Origin: Seriola aureovittata
Lineage: Eukaryota > Chordata > Actinopteri > Carangiformes > Carangidae
Length of the DNA stretch: 64,000 nt
Assembly (NCBI RefSeq): GCF_021018895.1
Contig: NC_079364.1
Location: 2,722,401 to 2,786,400 of the forward strand
Direction: 5' to 3'
In this document: positions 47,690-59,436 of the stretch, in pieces
How the letters are laid out: each line of letters begins with the position of its first letter
Numbering within the stretch: position 1 is the stretch's first letter
The notes under the pieces: model-generated
Database searches by the model: none
The model's input: the letters and a program-made list of their open reading frames with translations, nothing else
What the model was told of the DNA's origin: nothing
Translations under genes and position numbers: made by a program

Positions 47690-48360
47690 AATAATTGAAA
47701 AATTCAATCTTAATTGGGCAAACTAAGTTTAGGGCAAGCCCACAGGGAATTCATTGAGTGAGCATGATATTCCCAAACGTATGCTAAACCAACATACTCT
47801 ATGAGTGCGTGGGGGTGTGCGAAGGCATTGTTTTGCATTTTAAAAGTACACCTACAGCTCAGACTGTTGTGACATTAAAAGCGGGTTCCTGGGATGTGTT
47901 TAAAAGCTAACTCAATGGGATGTATGACAGTGAGACTGAGAAATGAGGCCAAACAGCAGGTTAACATTCTCCCTCTGTCACCGTCTCGCTGCACAGCTCG
48001 CTCGCTCGCTCGCTCTCCTGCTCTCTGCAGCTTATACATTACCCATGTGTCTGACAGGGTATTGTCTGTCAGTGATCTTTCCACACTGGTTGCCGCGGCT
48101 GTTGGGTCACTGGGGTGGATCTGAAAGGTCAACGTCCTCCTCTGACAGAGCCCGTTCCGGGAGAGATAAACAAATACGAAAAGGTTTCCAAATATACCGG
48201 CGAGACAGGGGAGTCGTATTTGCATAGACGGATAAAGAATACCGAAGCGCAGTGTACAAAATGAGCAGGGCGGTGCTATCAGTTATGCAAATTCAGACAC
48301 CTGTAAACTTGTGGAACATGGCAATGGTATTCAAAGCATGACACATTCGCACAGCGTATA
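47690..48360. promoter_or_regulatory. candidate conserved non-coding element with paired octamers
   Basis: Unique sequence with motifs typical of enhancers: AATCTTAATTGGGCAAAC (about 47707), then octamer ATTTGCAT at 48218-48225 and its inverse ATGCAAAT at 48285-48292, 60 bp apart. A GCTC tetranucleotide run sits at 47997-48014. The overlapping open frames on both strands (47875-48227) have no recognisable domain. Regulatory status is inference. Confidence 0.3.
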
Positions 48361-48714
48361 GTCCTATTCCCTTCAGGCACAGATGCCAGGTGGAGAACAG
48401 TTTGACTTTCACTCCGCTGACATTAAACTTTCACTTAACACGACCACATGAATATAAACACAGGTTATGATTGCAGAACTTTTTCCCTATAAAGGCTGAG
48501 ATTAATCTCCTGGCTGAGTGTGAAATCATGCTGCGATCAACATAAACAAAAGGCCATTAATAAATAAAATCATACAGGGGGAAGGAATTACCTGCAGCTT
48601 ACTTTTGTAGTAGCCTTACCTTTTCAAAACAGAGGGACTTCAAGTGACGTGTTACCAGATAGGAGGGTGGAGCTGGTAGTTATGTAACGTCAGCATGTCC
48701 TCCATAAGAATGAT

Positions 48715-49285
48715 AACAAAGTTTATTCATGTAGCACCATTCAGACACGAGGTGATTCAAAGAGACATGGAAATACATTAAAAATAAGACATTAATATAT
48801 CATTAAGATTGCATTTAAAAACAATAAAAACACATTTGAATAAATAAAGTCATATCAAGAAAACAAGATCAATACGTAAGGATTAGAAGATGTGAGCTGA
48901 GGTCGTTGAGTCTCTGCCGACACGACACAAGATTAGAAAGATGTTATGTATGAAATTTATTGGCGAGCTGCAGCAAAAAGAGACGTTTTAAGATCACAGG
49001 TGTTCGGGAAGCTCGTCCCACAGGTGAGGAGCAGAGAAACTAAAAGCTTGCTCCACCTGGCTTGGTTTTGATTCTGGGAGTAAACCTGTCCCAGATGAAC
49101 CTGAGGCGTTCTGGATGCTTCAAGGGCCCAAGTCCATTTAGTGCTTTAATGGACACGTAGGGTTTTAAAATCCATCCTTTGACACACAGGAAGCCAGAGC
49201 AGTGATTTAAGGACAGGTGTGATGTGCTGCACATAATAGGAAAAGGGAAGAAGTTGTACTCAATCAAAGTAATTCAAATCAGCTG
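48715..49285. repeat. dispersed teleost repeat ('AAGTTTATTCATGTAGCACC')
   Basis: Opens with TTTATTCATGTAGCACCATTC and an A-rich ACATTAAAAATAAGACATT part. Further on it reads AGACGTTTTAAGATCACAGG, CTCGTCCCACAGGTGAGGAG, CATTTAGTGCTTTAATGGAC, TTTTAAAATCCATCC and AGGAAGCCAGAGCAGTG, which is the order of a very common fish repeat. Confidence 0.7.
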
Positions 49286-49552
49286 TGTGGGATTAGTACG
49301 GGTCTATAAGGTTATTGAATGATTGTGGTCGTGGCGAGAAGAAACCAAAGTTGAATGTCAGTAGGTAATGAGAGCTGACCTGCGGCCTCAGGTGTTAAAG
49401 TCCGATGTTTTGCTGACCCATCCATCAACCGTGACCTCCTGTCTGTGGCCTTCTTTGGCTCCGTGACAGTGTCACACTTGCTCTTTTTATTTTTTTTGCT
49501 ATGACAGACGAGTGGTAAATTCCCAGTGTTTCTTAGGGTCACTGTCACTGAC

Positions 49553-49555
<3 letters not shown>

Positions 49556-49632
<77 letters not shown>
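49556..49632. repeat. CA microsatellite, about 77 bp
   Basis: Pure CA without interruption. It generates Val/Cys and Thr/His frames that are not genes. Confidence 0.97.
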
Positions 49633-49633
<1 letters not shown>

Positions 49634-49639
49634 CTGCTC

Positions 49640-50082
49640 GTTTTTATCAAGATAACAGGTAATCATGAGGGAAGATTTCAGTGTAAAAATATATATATAA
49701 ATAATATATAAATAAAAGCAAAAAAGAAAATTCATGCTATGACAAAAATCAATACATTAAAGAAGCAGAGTGAAACCAAACAATTACATGACAAAAAAAA
49801 AAAAAAAAGCATTAATACTTTAAAAAGAAATCTTCCTCAAGGCTCCCTGTCAGGTTTTTAAATTCTTCAGATGACACATGTCGATCCGGCACTTTTAAGT
49901 CTCTTTGTAGTGAGGTCCAACTTTTAGAGGCAGAGTATTTTTAAAGCTCTTTTATCTAACCGTGCATGGACTTAAGGCAAACAGATAATCACAAGTCCTG
50001 TGAATGTAGCATTATCCAGACTTTGGACAAGTATCGTTTTAAAGATATGAAAGAAACAGGGCCAAGAATTAATATATATATA

Positions 50083-50121
<39 letters not shown>

Positions 50122-50675
50122 TTGCCCAATAGCGGCTCAACAAGGAGAGACAGAGAGTGCCAGACAGCTCTTGTATAAAAGGTACAGTGATAAGTGTTCT
50201 TTCAATTCAGTAAAAAGCTGTAAGGCGCCATAATGAAGCCTAGCAGCCAAAGATAATGACTAAATGCTTTCATCATACCCATATAATCAATCAGGCATAA
50301 GGGACGATAACAGGGGAAAATGTCCTCTTTTTGTTCTGTCTGGACATCAGTGCATTAGTTTTACCTGCTTTCAGGTTTCAGGTGACACACAATGGAATTT
50401 TAACGAGGTGGGAGTCCAGCTACAGCTCGCTTCAGAGCAGGTGCCTGAGGCAGGTGTCAGCTTGTTGCAGACTAGATGATCACTTGGCCCATCTCCAGCC
50501 GCTTTGAGAGACGAGTGTCTCCGCGAGGGACACGAGCCAATGCGGACGGAGTCGCCCTGGAGCGACCGCATCTAATCGATGAGGAAACAGATCCCTGTAT
50601 GGCCGTTTTGATAACATGCTGGTGTTCCAGGAACAGAGGTGCGACCAGAGACAGGTGAGAAAGGAAATGGCGCTC
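49640..50675. other. AT-rich non-coding, TA microsatellite
   Basis: A poly-A run near 49793-49808 and a TA tract at about 50073-50117. The overlapping open frames at 50264-50719 lie in GC-balanced sequence but show no recognisable domain. Confidence 0.45.
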
Positions 50676-50678
50676 TTA

Positions 50679-51418
50679 GGCCCAATCCCATTACTCATTT
50701 TTACCCCTAACCCTTTCAACTGAGTTAAAAAGGGTAGTGGTTGAACTCTACCCCTACGAGATGGGACACCCCTATAAGAACACGATACGTCATCAGTAGT
50801 CTCCGACGGCTTTTACGTAAGCAGACGCAACGCATTTTTGCCAGAGATTCAACATGCTGTCAAAATGTGAAAATCCAGGACCAACACAATTCTTTCACAA
50901 CTTCAACTTGCACACATCAATCGATCAATTGAAAAAGAAAAAAGAAAAAAAAACACTGCTATATTACCAGGTTATTGTTAGCGATGCTGTCGGCAGCCCT
51001 GACAGTTCGACTTGATATGGGAGCGGTAACGTTCAGCAAACTCGCTGGTGGATGTCAAAAGAGGGAGTGCAGCATTAAAATATGCCAAAATGTGGGATTG
51101 TCTAACACAAATCAGTAATAAAGATGTAACGATAACGTTAGCGAACGTTAGCGTTAGCTAGTAAGGGTTAGGAGTAGTTCTTTTTTTGTGGCTTTTATGA
51201 AGAAGAGGGCCGTAATTCATTGAAACAACATCAAACTAAGACAATACAATGGTTTTCGCAAATTTTAAGTCTTTATTAGTGGAGAAATTTACATTTGTGA
51301 GTAACCATCTTGCCGGTGATTCGCAAGGCATTCTGGGAAATATCTCATAACACTCTGTTTGAAGGGTGCCCCTTACACTTCACCCTACCCCTCTATCTCA
51401 ACAAGAATCGGGAAACCC
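50679..51418. mobile_element. non-autonomous DNA transposon-like element, TTA duplications
   Basis: 740 bp flanked by TTA on both sides (50676-50678, 51419-51421). The left end GGCCCAATCCCATTACTC and the right end (reverse complement GGGTTTCCCGATTCTTGTT) are imperfect inverted repeats. Both are followed by CCCCTAACCC / TACCCCTCTA-type subterminal words. No transposase frame inside. A 3-bp TWA duplication is the habit of PIF/Harbinger elements, so that superfamily is the best guess. Confidence 0.5.
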
Positions 51419-51421
51419 TTA

Positions 51422-53649
51422 AACTTTCAAAACATCACACACAAATGTAGCCTACATATATTTCATATATGGAAATGTACATGTTACATTTGCGTATAAA
51501 TTCATGGTAAATATTACAAATTATCGTGTAAAATGTACTTAAATTGCACTAAAAGGTGTTTAAAATAAACAAAACTAAAACAAAACCAGATCATGACCAA
51601 TTCTTTTGCCCCACAGTCATGAAATAAATATTTCTGGTTCTGGTTTCGTCGCTTTCTAACCGCAGAAGTTTTGAAGGACCTGTATGTGCAACCATGAATT
51701 AAAAGTTAAAACTTAAACAAAACTTGTTTCTTTGCTTATTAAGACTATCACTATTATTATTATTATTATTTATCTGTTTTTGGAGGCAAAACAGAGAATA
51801 TTACCAGACTGATATGATCTTGCACTGGGTTGATCAGATATTAAACTAGCAGCGAAAATCAGGCGTAAACTCACTCACACTGTATCTAGTGTTGCATTGT
51901 ATTGTTGTTATGTTTTGACATGAACAAGCAATCATGACCACGCCCACTCAGGAGACAGGAAGTGTTTACCATTTCTTACCATTGCAGCTTGTAATGCGTC
52001 ATTTTTTTGTTATAGAGTATCTTTGGTATGATGTGTGACATAACTCTTCCATCATCTCAGACGTCGATCCAGTTCGGTGAATACCCCCCCCCCCCCTTTA
52101 CAGGACAATGAGGCAGAATAAAGGTGCAACATTCCTGGTGTAAAATGATGTTCGCCACTAGAGAAAAGGTCAAGTCAAATGTCAGGTGTGGGAGTCACGC
52201 TGCAAGTCTTTCAGGTTTCTGAATGAATTCATGTTCATTAATGACAGATGACTAGTTGTAGTGGAATTTAAGACTGTAGCCTCTATCATGACAAAGACGA
52301 CAACTGGGGCTCGAAGACATAGATTAATGAGACAAGATATTAAACCTTATTATAGCTTAACAGGCACTTATCCAGTTTCTTGAGTTGAGTTAATAATTAA
52401 CCACCTGCTGGCTGCAACTTCATATTCATCATACAGACATGAGAGTGGTATCTATCCTCTCAAAAAAGAAAATTAGCATAAATCTCAAAATGTCATACTC
52501 TTGCTCATCTAATCATCAAAGCCAGAATATAGCACATAAGGAGGAGGTTGGAGTGGTGGAGGGAGCTGAGGCAGCAAATGGCATTGGCATTAGTGTGTCA
52601 GCAGAGTCATAAAGCATGTGAATGCACCACTGACTATAAAGCACGAAGGAAACAGTGGCATGCTGCAGCTGTACACTCACGGATGTCTAAACCTGTAGTG
52701 ATGAAGTTCTCCTTTTCACTCCACAGCTTAAATGCATCTTTCAGCTCATTGTTTTGGTTTTTATGGCCTGAAACTTTATTGTTCTGGTTCACTCTTAGCG
52801 CGCTCACGGCACAGTTATTTTGACCGCTGTTGAAAATCTGACTTCAGTCAAGTTCCAGGAAGGCGGGACTTAGCCCCTCAACCTATCAGGCCACACCTGA
52901 ACTGATAAGGGGCCTGGATCAGGCCTTGCATAGCCTCTCCCCTTTGTTTGCTGTAGCACATGGAGTTGAATGTTATATTACTTGAAATTGTGTTTCCTGA
53001 AATTGACTGTGCTTCAGATGCATTATCTAAGTAAGTCCATAATTTTTTATGTAGTTATCGCTGCTTCTTTGTTTAGATTAAGTAAATTATTGCCATTTGT
53101 TATAATTGTTGCCATTCCTTTGTTTGAGTAAAGTGCCTTGATTAGATTTAGTACCACTGATTATATTTTCATTTGTCTTCAAGCCAATAAACTCACCTGT
53201 AACAGTCAACTGCCTGCCTGAAGGGAATAACTGTTGAAAGGCTCTTCTCTGGTCCTCATACTTTGACTGGTGTGCAGATGCAGAAGATCTTTGGATAACC
53301 CAGCAATCACAAAGTGAAATTTCTACAACCGCAGCAGTGAAAATACTCTTAGAAATCCACAGTCTGCTACCTGCCTAGCACCAAACAAAGTGAGTAACTA
53401 GCTCGGGAACATACCTCAGGAGTTGGTGGCGACAACAAAGCTGAAAGAAGCGTGAATATCAGACATACCTTCACTAGGACTCTAGAAATATGAGCCATAG
53501 TGAAAGCTAATGTTGCTACGTATATGCAAGATTTGTAAATACACAACTCTTTGCTAACAAGTTCACTACATCCACTTAAAAGATGATAATATGCCAGTGT
53601 GTTGTTTCCCCTGCCAGCATCAAGTGGCCAAAAAAATTTATTCAATCGA
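51422..53649. other. no recognisable gene
   Basis: Includes an ATT tract (about 51753-51769), a 13-C run (52084-52096) and a fragment of the repeat family of 3525-4085 near 52435-52475 (GACATGAGAGTGGTATCTAT). The open frames at 52548-52823 (+) and 53367-53645 (-) have no recognisable domain. Confidence 0.45.
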
Positions 53650-54445
53650 GGTTTAACCGATAGACTGTAAATAAAGATGCACGTAGCCTCTGTGATATCA
53701 CCCAGAGATTTCTGAAGAGCGGTTTTGAAGCTCAGAGTGAGCTGCTAGGCCGTCACCATCTTGGCAGTGCCTGACTCCGCCCCTAACTCCACCCAGCTAA
53801 TCCAAAAATGGGAAAAGAGGTGGGGAGCTTGTGGAGGTGAGACTTTGGTGCATTTAATAACTGTGGCATTCATATGCTCCCGTTAGCATCGTTAGCAGAG
53901 CTGGGCGTCTTCCTCGAAGGCTAACCCAAAGCTAATTCACTTGCTGGCTAGTTAGCTAGTTAATAAGCTAAGCTAACAAGTAGACAAGCACACCAATACC
54001 TATTAATTAGTGCTAACGTAAAGATTAAATAATACAAGAATTTCACTCCCCTCAAAACATAGGAGCACGTTCTGTTAGTCATTGTTAGAGTGACTTAAAT
54101 TAGCTGAGGTGACGCCTAGCGGACTGTGACAGCACCTACCTGGCACCTACCTATCACTCAAAGTAGCCACACCCTTAATAAAACTTAAACAGGTGATTTA
54201 TATAAAAACGTACCCCCTATACAGCTGTCATGGGGAAAATGAGCTATATAGGTTAAGCTGTTTTTTGTACCAGTACCAGGCTGTAAACATGTTTATTTCT
54301 GCTGTAAAGTCTATGGGGATTGACTCACTGTTGGAGTCAGCCTCTAGTGGTTATTTGAGGAACTGCAGTTTTTGGCACTCCTGTGGTTGCTGCATGGTTT
54401 TGACCAAGCTGTTTATTTTGACTGGACTGTATAAATAAAGTGTGA
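53650..54445 (+). repeat. dispersed teleost repeat ('ATAGACTGTAAATAAAGATG')
   Basis: Starts TAGACTGTAAATAAAGATGC with ATATCACCCAGAGATTTC and GCGGTTTTGAAGCTCAGAG. It ends with GTCTATGGGGATTGACTCAC, GGAGTCAGCCTCTAGTGG, AGGAACTGCAGTTTTTGGCA and CTTC-like text, as in the common fish repeat with those words. GTTAGC-rich text lies in the middle. Confidence 0.65.
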
Positions 54446-55680
54446 CCCTAGTATGACTGTCCTCCTGTGCTATTGAACAGAGCTGTATTCACAGTTCAGG
54501 AGAAAGGCAGAATATTATGGGGTTCCTCTGAACAGCCTGTGCATCATAATCCAAGTGTTGTGTGGACAGATGTTTGCACTGTGGGTCTAAATGTCCAATA
54601 TTTGCATCATTATTGCTTGGATTTTCCTCATTGAAAATCGTAGCTTCATGGCGAGCCAACTGCCAACAACAATCTGGAGGAAGTCATAAGAGTGTTTACA
54701 GAAGATTATTCGAGGGGGAGATTCGAGGAAACAGGTGGTGGTCTGACACGAAAACATGGGTGTGGAAGCTTTTGGCTTTCGACAACTCAGACCAAATATG
54801 TGCTCATCATGCTCACAATGTGTACTTTTAGTAATAAGTTAATGACAGGACATCGATCTGACTTGGTGGCAACGCTGTTCATTACTGGGCTTTCGCTTTG
54901 CAGCCAAGACAGATAAGTATAATGTTAAGGAAAAATAGTGATATGTAGAGAAAGTAAGTCAGCAAATTAAATGCTAATGAAGAGAGGCAACTGAATTAAT
55001 TTAAGATTAAATGGGATGAATTTTAAGGGAAGGTTTTCTCAGGCAGGATGGGAACCGATCAGCAGCAGCAGCTCTGTGTACTGGAAACCTGTTGTTTTGG
55101 AGGCTTTCCAGCTCAAACGATACAACACAGTCTGATTACAGGAAATAAGTAATTCAACAGTGAGGAGGCAATCACAACCAATCATTGTCTTGTTTGATGA
55201 GTGAAGTTAATCTTAAACTGCCTGTAGAAAGTACATTTTGGGAGCGTTATCATTGAAAAATTGAAATTAATTGAAAAACATGTTTAAAAAGAGAATCTGT
55301 CGTACATGAAAGGAAAGTCAGAAGTCTGTAATCTTAATACAATATTTTGATCTCATGTTGTAGATAACAAATTATAATAAATGCTGTTCATCTCATTTAA
55401 ATTAGTTGTATTATGACAACATGCAACCTCTCTTGGAAGATGTGTCCACAGCCAACCTGCTCATCTCCATTCATATATTATAGCTGTCTTTATAATGTTT
55501 TTACTAATTTTACAGTTACATACAGAAAAAGCAAAAAAAAAAATTTTCTAGTAAAAATCATATTAGTAATTTTTCACCTGTTTTATCTTCCACAGTTCTC
55601 CTAAAATAATCCCAGTCCCTTTAGATTTAAAGTTTATTCTTAACCCTGAAAACAACAAAAATAATCTGACTTAAAGGTTA
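54446..55680. other. no recognisable feature
   Basis: AT-rich unique-looking sequence. The overlapping open frames at 54562-54916 (+) have no recognisable domain. Confidence 0.45.
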
Positions 55681-55684
55681 ATCT

Positions 55685-56110
55685 AGTAGCTCTTCTGGAG
55701 CTGTTGATCATATCACATGATCTTCATTAGCAGATGAGATTTTCCCTTTTGTCAGTTTAAATTTAATTGAGTGAACATTGAATTTCAACCTTGAAGTCAA
55801 AACGCAGGAGAACTCCTTGAAGGAATAGTTTGACATTTTGTTAAATTTACTAGTTTGCTATTTGACACATTTTCATATCAGCGTATAAATCATGTCAATG
55901 CCCCAAAACAATGGTTCATATCGTCTTATTATCTTTCTTATGAGGTCAGATGAGGAGATCCATGTTATATCTGTCCACTACACACAGCATAAGGCTACAG
56001 ACAGCATCTGGTTAGCTTAGCTTAGCTTAAAAACTGGATACAGGGAGGAAACTGCTAGCCTGGCTCTGTCTAGCATTAACAAACTCTGCCAACTCTATAT
56101 CTATATCTCC
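55685..56110 (+). repeat. two adjacent dispersed repeats
   Basis: 55685-55805 carries TAGCTCTTCTGGAGCTGTTG, ATCATATCACATGATCTTCA and TTGAAGTCAAAA, words that recur weakly at 32830-32890 and 33235-33300. 55818-56110 is a copy of the 3525-4085 family (GAATAGTTTGACATTTTG, then GGTTAGCTTAGCTTAGC, CTGGATACAGGGAGG, CTAGCCTGGCTCTGTC). Confidence 0.65.
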
Positions 56111-57475
56111 TAGAATATTAGGTTTCTATGCAACTACAATAATTTGCAGCAAAAAATATTGTGACCTGATTACATTTCCTACTGATGTAATGAGATGTAC
56201 GCTACGTTTTTTGCAGGTTGCAAATACACTGATTGTAAATATTTCAGAACAATGTTCTCAGACAACGTGCTTGTTTTCTCTCTTGGCTATAATATTGACT
56301 TATAGTGACCACAGTAACTGTTTTATGGTAATGCTTAAGCACTGGCAGCACTTGGTTAAGGCTTGGGAAAAATTATGGTCTGGTTTTATTACAGAAAAAG
56401 TTTTAGAGGCAACTTGTTTATTTACATTTACAACTAAAGGACATCTAACAACATTATATGTTAGTCTTATATTTACATAAAATAATGAGATGAGGTGGGA
56501 GATTGAGCCGGGCTATAATCTAATATTACCAAGGACATTATCCTGCACTGATTACATCCATCTGAGTGTGAATAGATAAATAGCAGATAAAAGCAGCCTT
56601 CCTCATTACTAACATGGTTCTGGAGAGACTGTGGGAGTCCCTCACTACTGAAAATGTGTCCAAACGAACTAATTTACACCTTGTAATGAATCAATGTGAG
56701 TTCACTCATGAGATTGCAGTTGTCAATTGTGTTGACTCGCAGCTGGCTCAGAGCTTTTGCACTTTTCTTCTTTTATGTCCCGTCCTCCCGACAATGTTTG
56801 TGTTTTTGGCAGATAAACAAGCAAGAGAATACCGAATAAAACAACAGATGGTTTGTGCCATTCAAAGAGCCTCTTCAACAATAAAATGTTATTTCTCTGC
56901 TTTCCCCCCCTCTGTTCCCGCCCTGCTGGCATTGATGCACACACACCCACACACTCATAAACACACACACACAAGCAGGCTGACACACACAAGATCTGAG
57001 GCATGAAAACTGCAAGGCTGGCAAAAAATTTGCCTCTGGTCTTCTTCATCTTCGCTCCTCTCCTCAGCAGCACATCTGAGTCTTCTATCTCACATCTGAG
57101 CTGCTTTAAAATGTTGTTTTTTAATCTTTGAACTAAGACATTTAGGATTTTTGGGATGGGTAACGAAACACATTGATCCTGATGCTTCAAGGAAACTACT
57201 CTGCCATTTTTTTTAGGTGTATGATATCATAAATACATACTCAGGAAAAGGAAACAAACACATTCGCATTTCTGTTTAAGGGTTTAAGTTAGACAGGACT
57301 TGAAGGTTGGCTCTGCACCAAAGTAAATTTCTTAGCAAAGGAGAATTATATCCTCGTATTGGCCCTAACCAAATGTGATGCATTGAGAAGGCGCATACCT
57401 CAGCATCTCGTGAACGGCTCAATGAAAAATGCGGCAGAGTATCGTACAGAGTGAACTCACTGGGGAAAATGTAGA
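56111..57475. other. no recognisable gene; interrupted CA tract
   Basis: Overlapping open frames at 56614-57006 (+, 130 codons) and 56723-57190 (-, 155 codons) partly arise from a CA-rich tract (56937-56995) and show no recognisable domain or conserved exon structure. Confidence 0.45.
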
Positions 57476-57479
57476 GCAA

Positions 57480-58045
57480 AAGTAATCAATTATCCCACCT
57501 CCCACCACATTCCCTTTGCAGAGGCCCCTTGATTATTTAAGGGAATTAGCTATCGATCAGCTAAGTGAATCAGCGGGACAGCCAGCTAGCCGGTCAGCAA
57601 CGCCGCCGTCGACTTCGCCCCTCCACCACGCATCAGCAGGGGAAGGCTGGTTAAGCACTTGTCACTTCCCACATCGCACCTGCCTTAAGATGACAGGGGA
57701 GGAATGCAGAAATTAACAGGCGCTAATTATATATGGAGGGCAAGTGGGCTCAAATCAAGGTCAGCAAATGTCGAGGAGACATGGAAATCTCACGCCATAT
57801 GCCAGGCTGCTGCGATGAGGCCGCCAGTGTCTGCGTGCTCCCGCTTCATTATCACCATTATCATCCAAGATGTCTGCATTCACATCACGGCAATCAGCCA
57901 CGGAGTTCACTCATTAAAAGAATACACTTTTACACAAGTGCTCTTGCTGAACAATTTACAACAATACATTATTGTCCAGCCAAGCATCCACCAGTGTGAA
58001 TCTTCTGGGAGAAGTCTCCGTTCTCACGGTTTCTATTTGTAGGTG
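57480..58045. promoter_or_regulatory. candidate conserved non-coding element
   Basis: Unusually information-rich, GC-balanced sequence without repeat words. It contains TTGATTATTTAAGGG, GAATTAGCTATCGATCAGC, GGCGCTAATTATATATGG and TCTCACGCCATATGCCAGGC. These hold several homeodomain, TALE-like and ATCGAT sites. It is open in more than one frame on +, yet no frame shows codon bias or a known domain, so I favour a regulatory element over an exon. Confidence 0.35.
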
Positions 58046-59266
58046 TAAAGAACCCTCACAGTCTTTGTGGAAAAACTCACATCATCATTATTACAAAAGT
58101 AATGAAGAGGACAGGGAGAGTGCTTTAAAATGAAACTCTGCAGAAACAATATGTGGGGAAGACAGTGTTAGTGACTGAGAGTAAGGGTAACTTTGTTCAT
58201 CATACAGTGCACAACATCAAACCATGCTGTATGTAAGTGGGCCACGGGAGGTAAGTTATGTTAATGCGAGTGTTGCAGGAAATAACTTTCAACCTACACA
58301 CTTTTCTGACTGACACAGACATTTGTCTCAGTTTCACTTAACTGTGTTGCGGAACTTTTTCAGATTTTCTGTCATTAAAAAGTAGGTGCTTTAAGTTTTT
58401 TCTAGTTAATGCTAATTATGAACAATAATATTCAAAGGTCAATTAATCAACAACTATCTTTTACATAATGACTACATGTAATGTTAGAGGGGATTCTGCT
58501 CGTGAGCAAGCTGCAGAGAATGAACCTCCATGTCTGCAGCTTTACAGAGCGTTTCAGCCTCTTATTGTTTGTATGTGTGGTTTGATATCTGGTGATGGTG
58601 GTTCGGTCTGAGCTGCTCTCGTCGTTCTGCATATTCACACCAGGAAGAGGGAATGCAAAATGTATTTATGCATATTTGTGAAGTAGGTGGTGCTGCTAGT
58701 TCGGGTTATTTGACATGGAGTTGTGAGAAGTACTTATCTGTAGTCCGTGTCAGATCAGCGAACTGCTAGTTTGGAGAAGCTGAGTGATGTGCTGCTGTGG
58801 ACGGGTCCATCTACAAAAACATGTTTTAGCCACTTTCAAAAATGCCCACAGAAAAAAAACTATTATCATTTTAAGCGTTCACTTTATTTTTTTATATTTT
58901 CACCACTTTATCTTGATATCAAACAGTCCGGAACTAGATTTTTTCAGCCGTCAATCTACCATATATATCTGTATTAGTGCGCTGATTAACAGTTTGAGTT
59001 GCGCGTAGGGATACGTTAGTTCAGTGGTTTAACATATGTAGTTCCAATGGAAAGGTGCGTTTGACTGCAAGATAAAGTAGTGAAACTATTAAAACTAAAA
59101 TGTAAAATTCAACTAATTTAGCTTTGGCTTGGTTGGGCTATAGCCCCACTAAGAATTGACACTTAGCCCCACCGAAAATAACCATGAAAAGTACGAAGTA
59201 CAACAACGCCTCCGCATCACAATGGCATGAGGCAGTGATAATTGTCAACATTGCACTACACTGATT
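58046..59266. other. no recognisable feature
   Basis: AT-rich sequence. The open frames at 58747-59008 (+) are chance frames with no recognisable domain. Confidence 0.45.
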
Positions 59267-59436
59267 ACTGTAACTACAGGAAGTCATTTTACTGTGCTAC
59301 TGTAACTATGAGGTACTTTTACTGTGAAACTGTAACTACAGGAAGTGCTTTTACTGTGCTACTGTAACTATGAGGTAATTTTACTGTGAAACTAACTACA
59401 GGAAGTGCTTTTACTGTGACGCTGTAGTGGAGATAA
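59267..59436 (+). repeat. 62-bp tandem repeat, about 2.7 copies
   Basis: Units start at 59267, 59329 and 59391. Each 62-bp unit is itself two related halves, ACTGTAACTACAGGAAGTGC-TTTTACTGTGCT and ACTGTAACTATGAGGTACTTTTACTGTGAA (written here as shorter pieces of the two halves), so the array grew from a duplicated 31-bp core. Confidence 0.9.

Noticed and set aside
47875..48227. 116-codon minus-strand frame and overlapping + frames
   Set aside because: Several frames are open at once over a GCTC-rich, GC-balanced non-coding block; no domain seen.
49312..49735. Open frames of 61-112 codons on both strands
   Set aside because: Produced by the CA tract at 49556-49632.
56614..57190. 130- and 155-codon opposed frames
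   Set aside because: Partly due to a CA-rich tract; no domain, and the two overlap antisense so at most one could be real.
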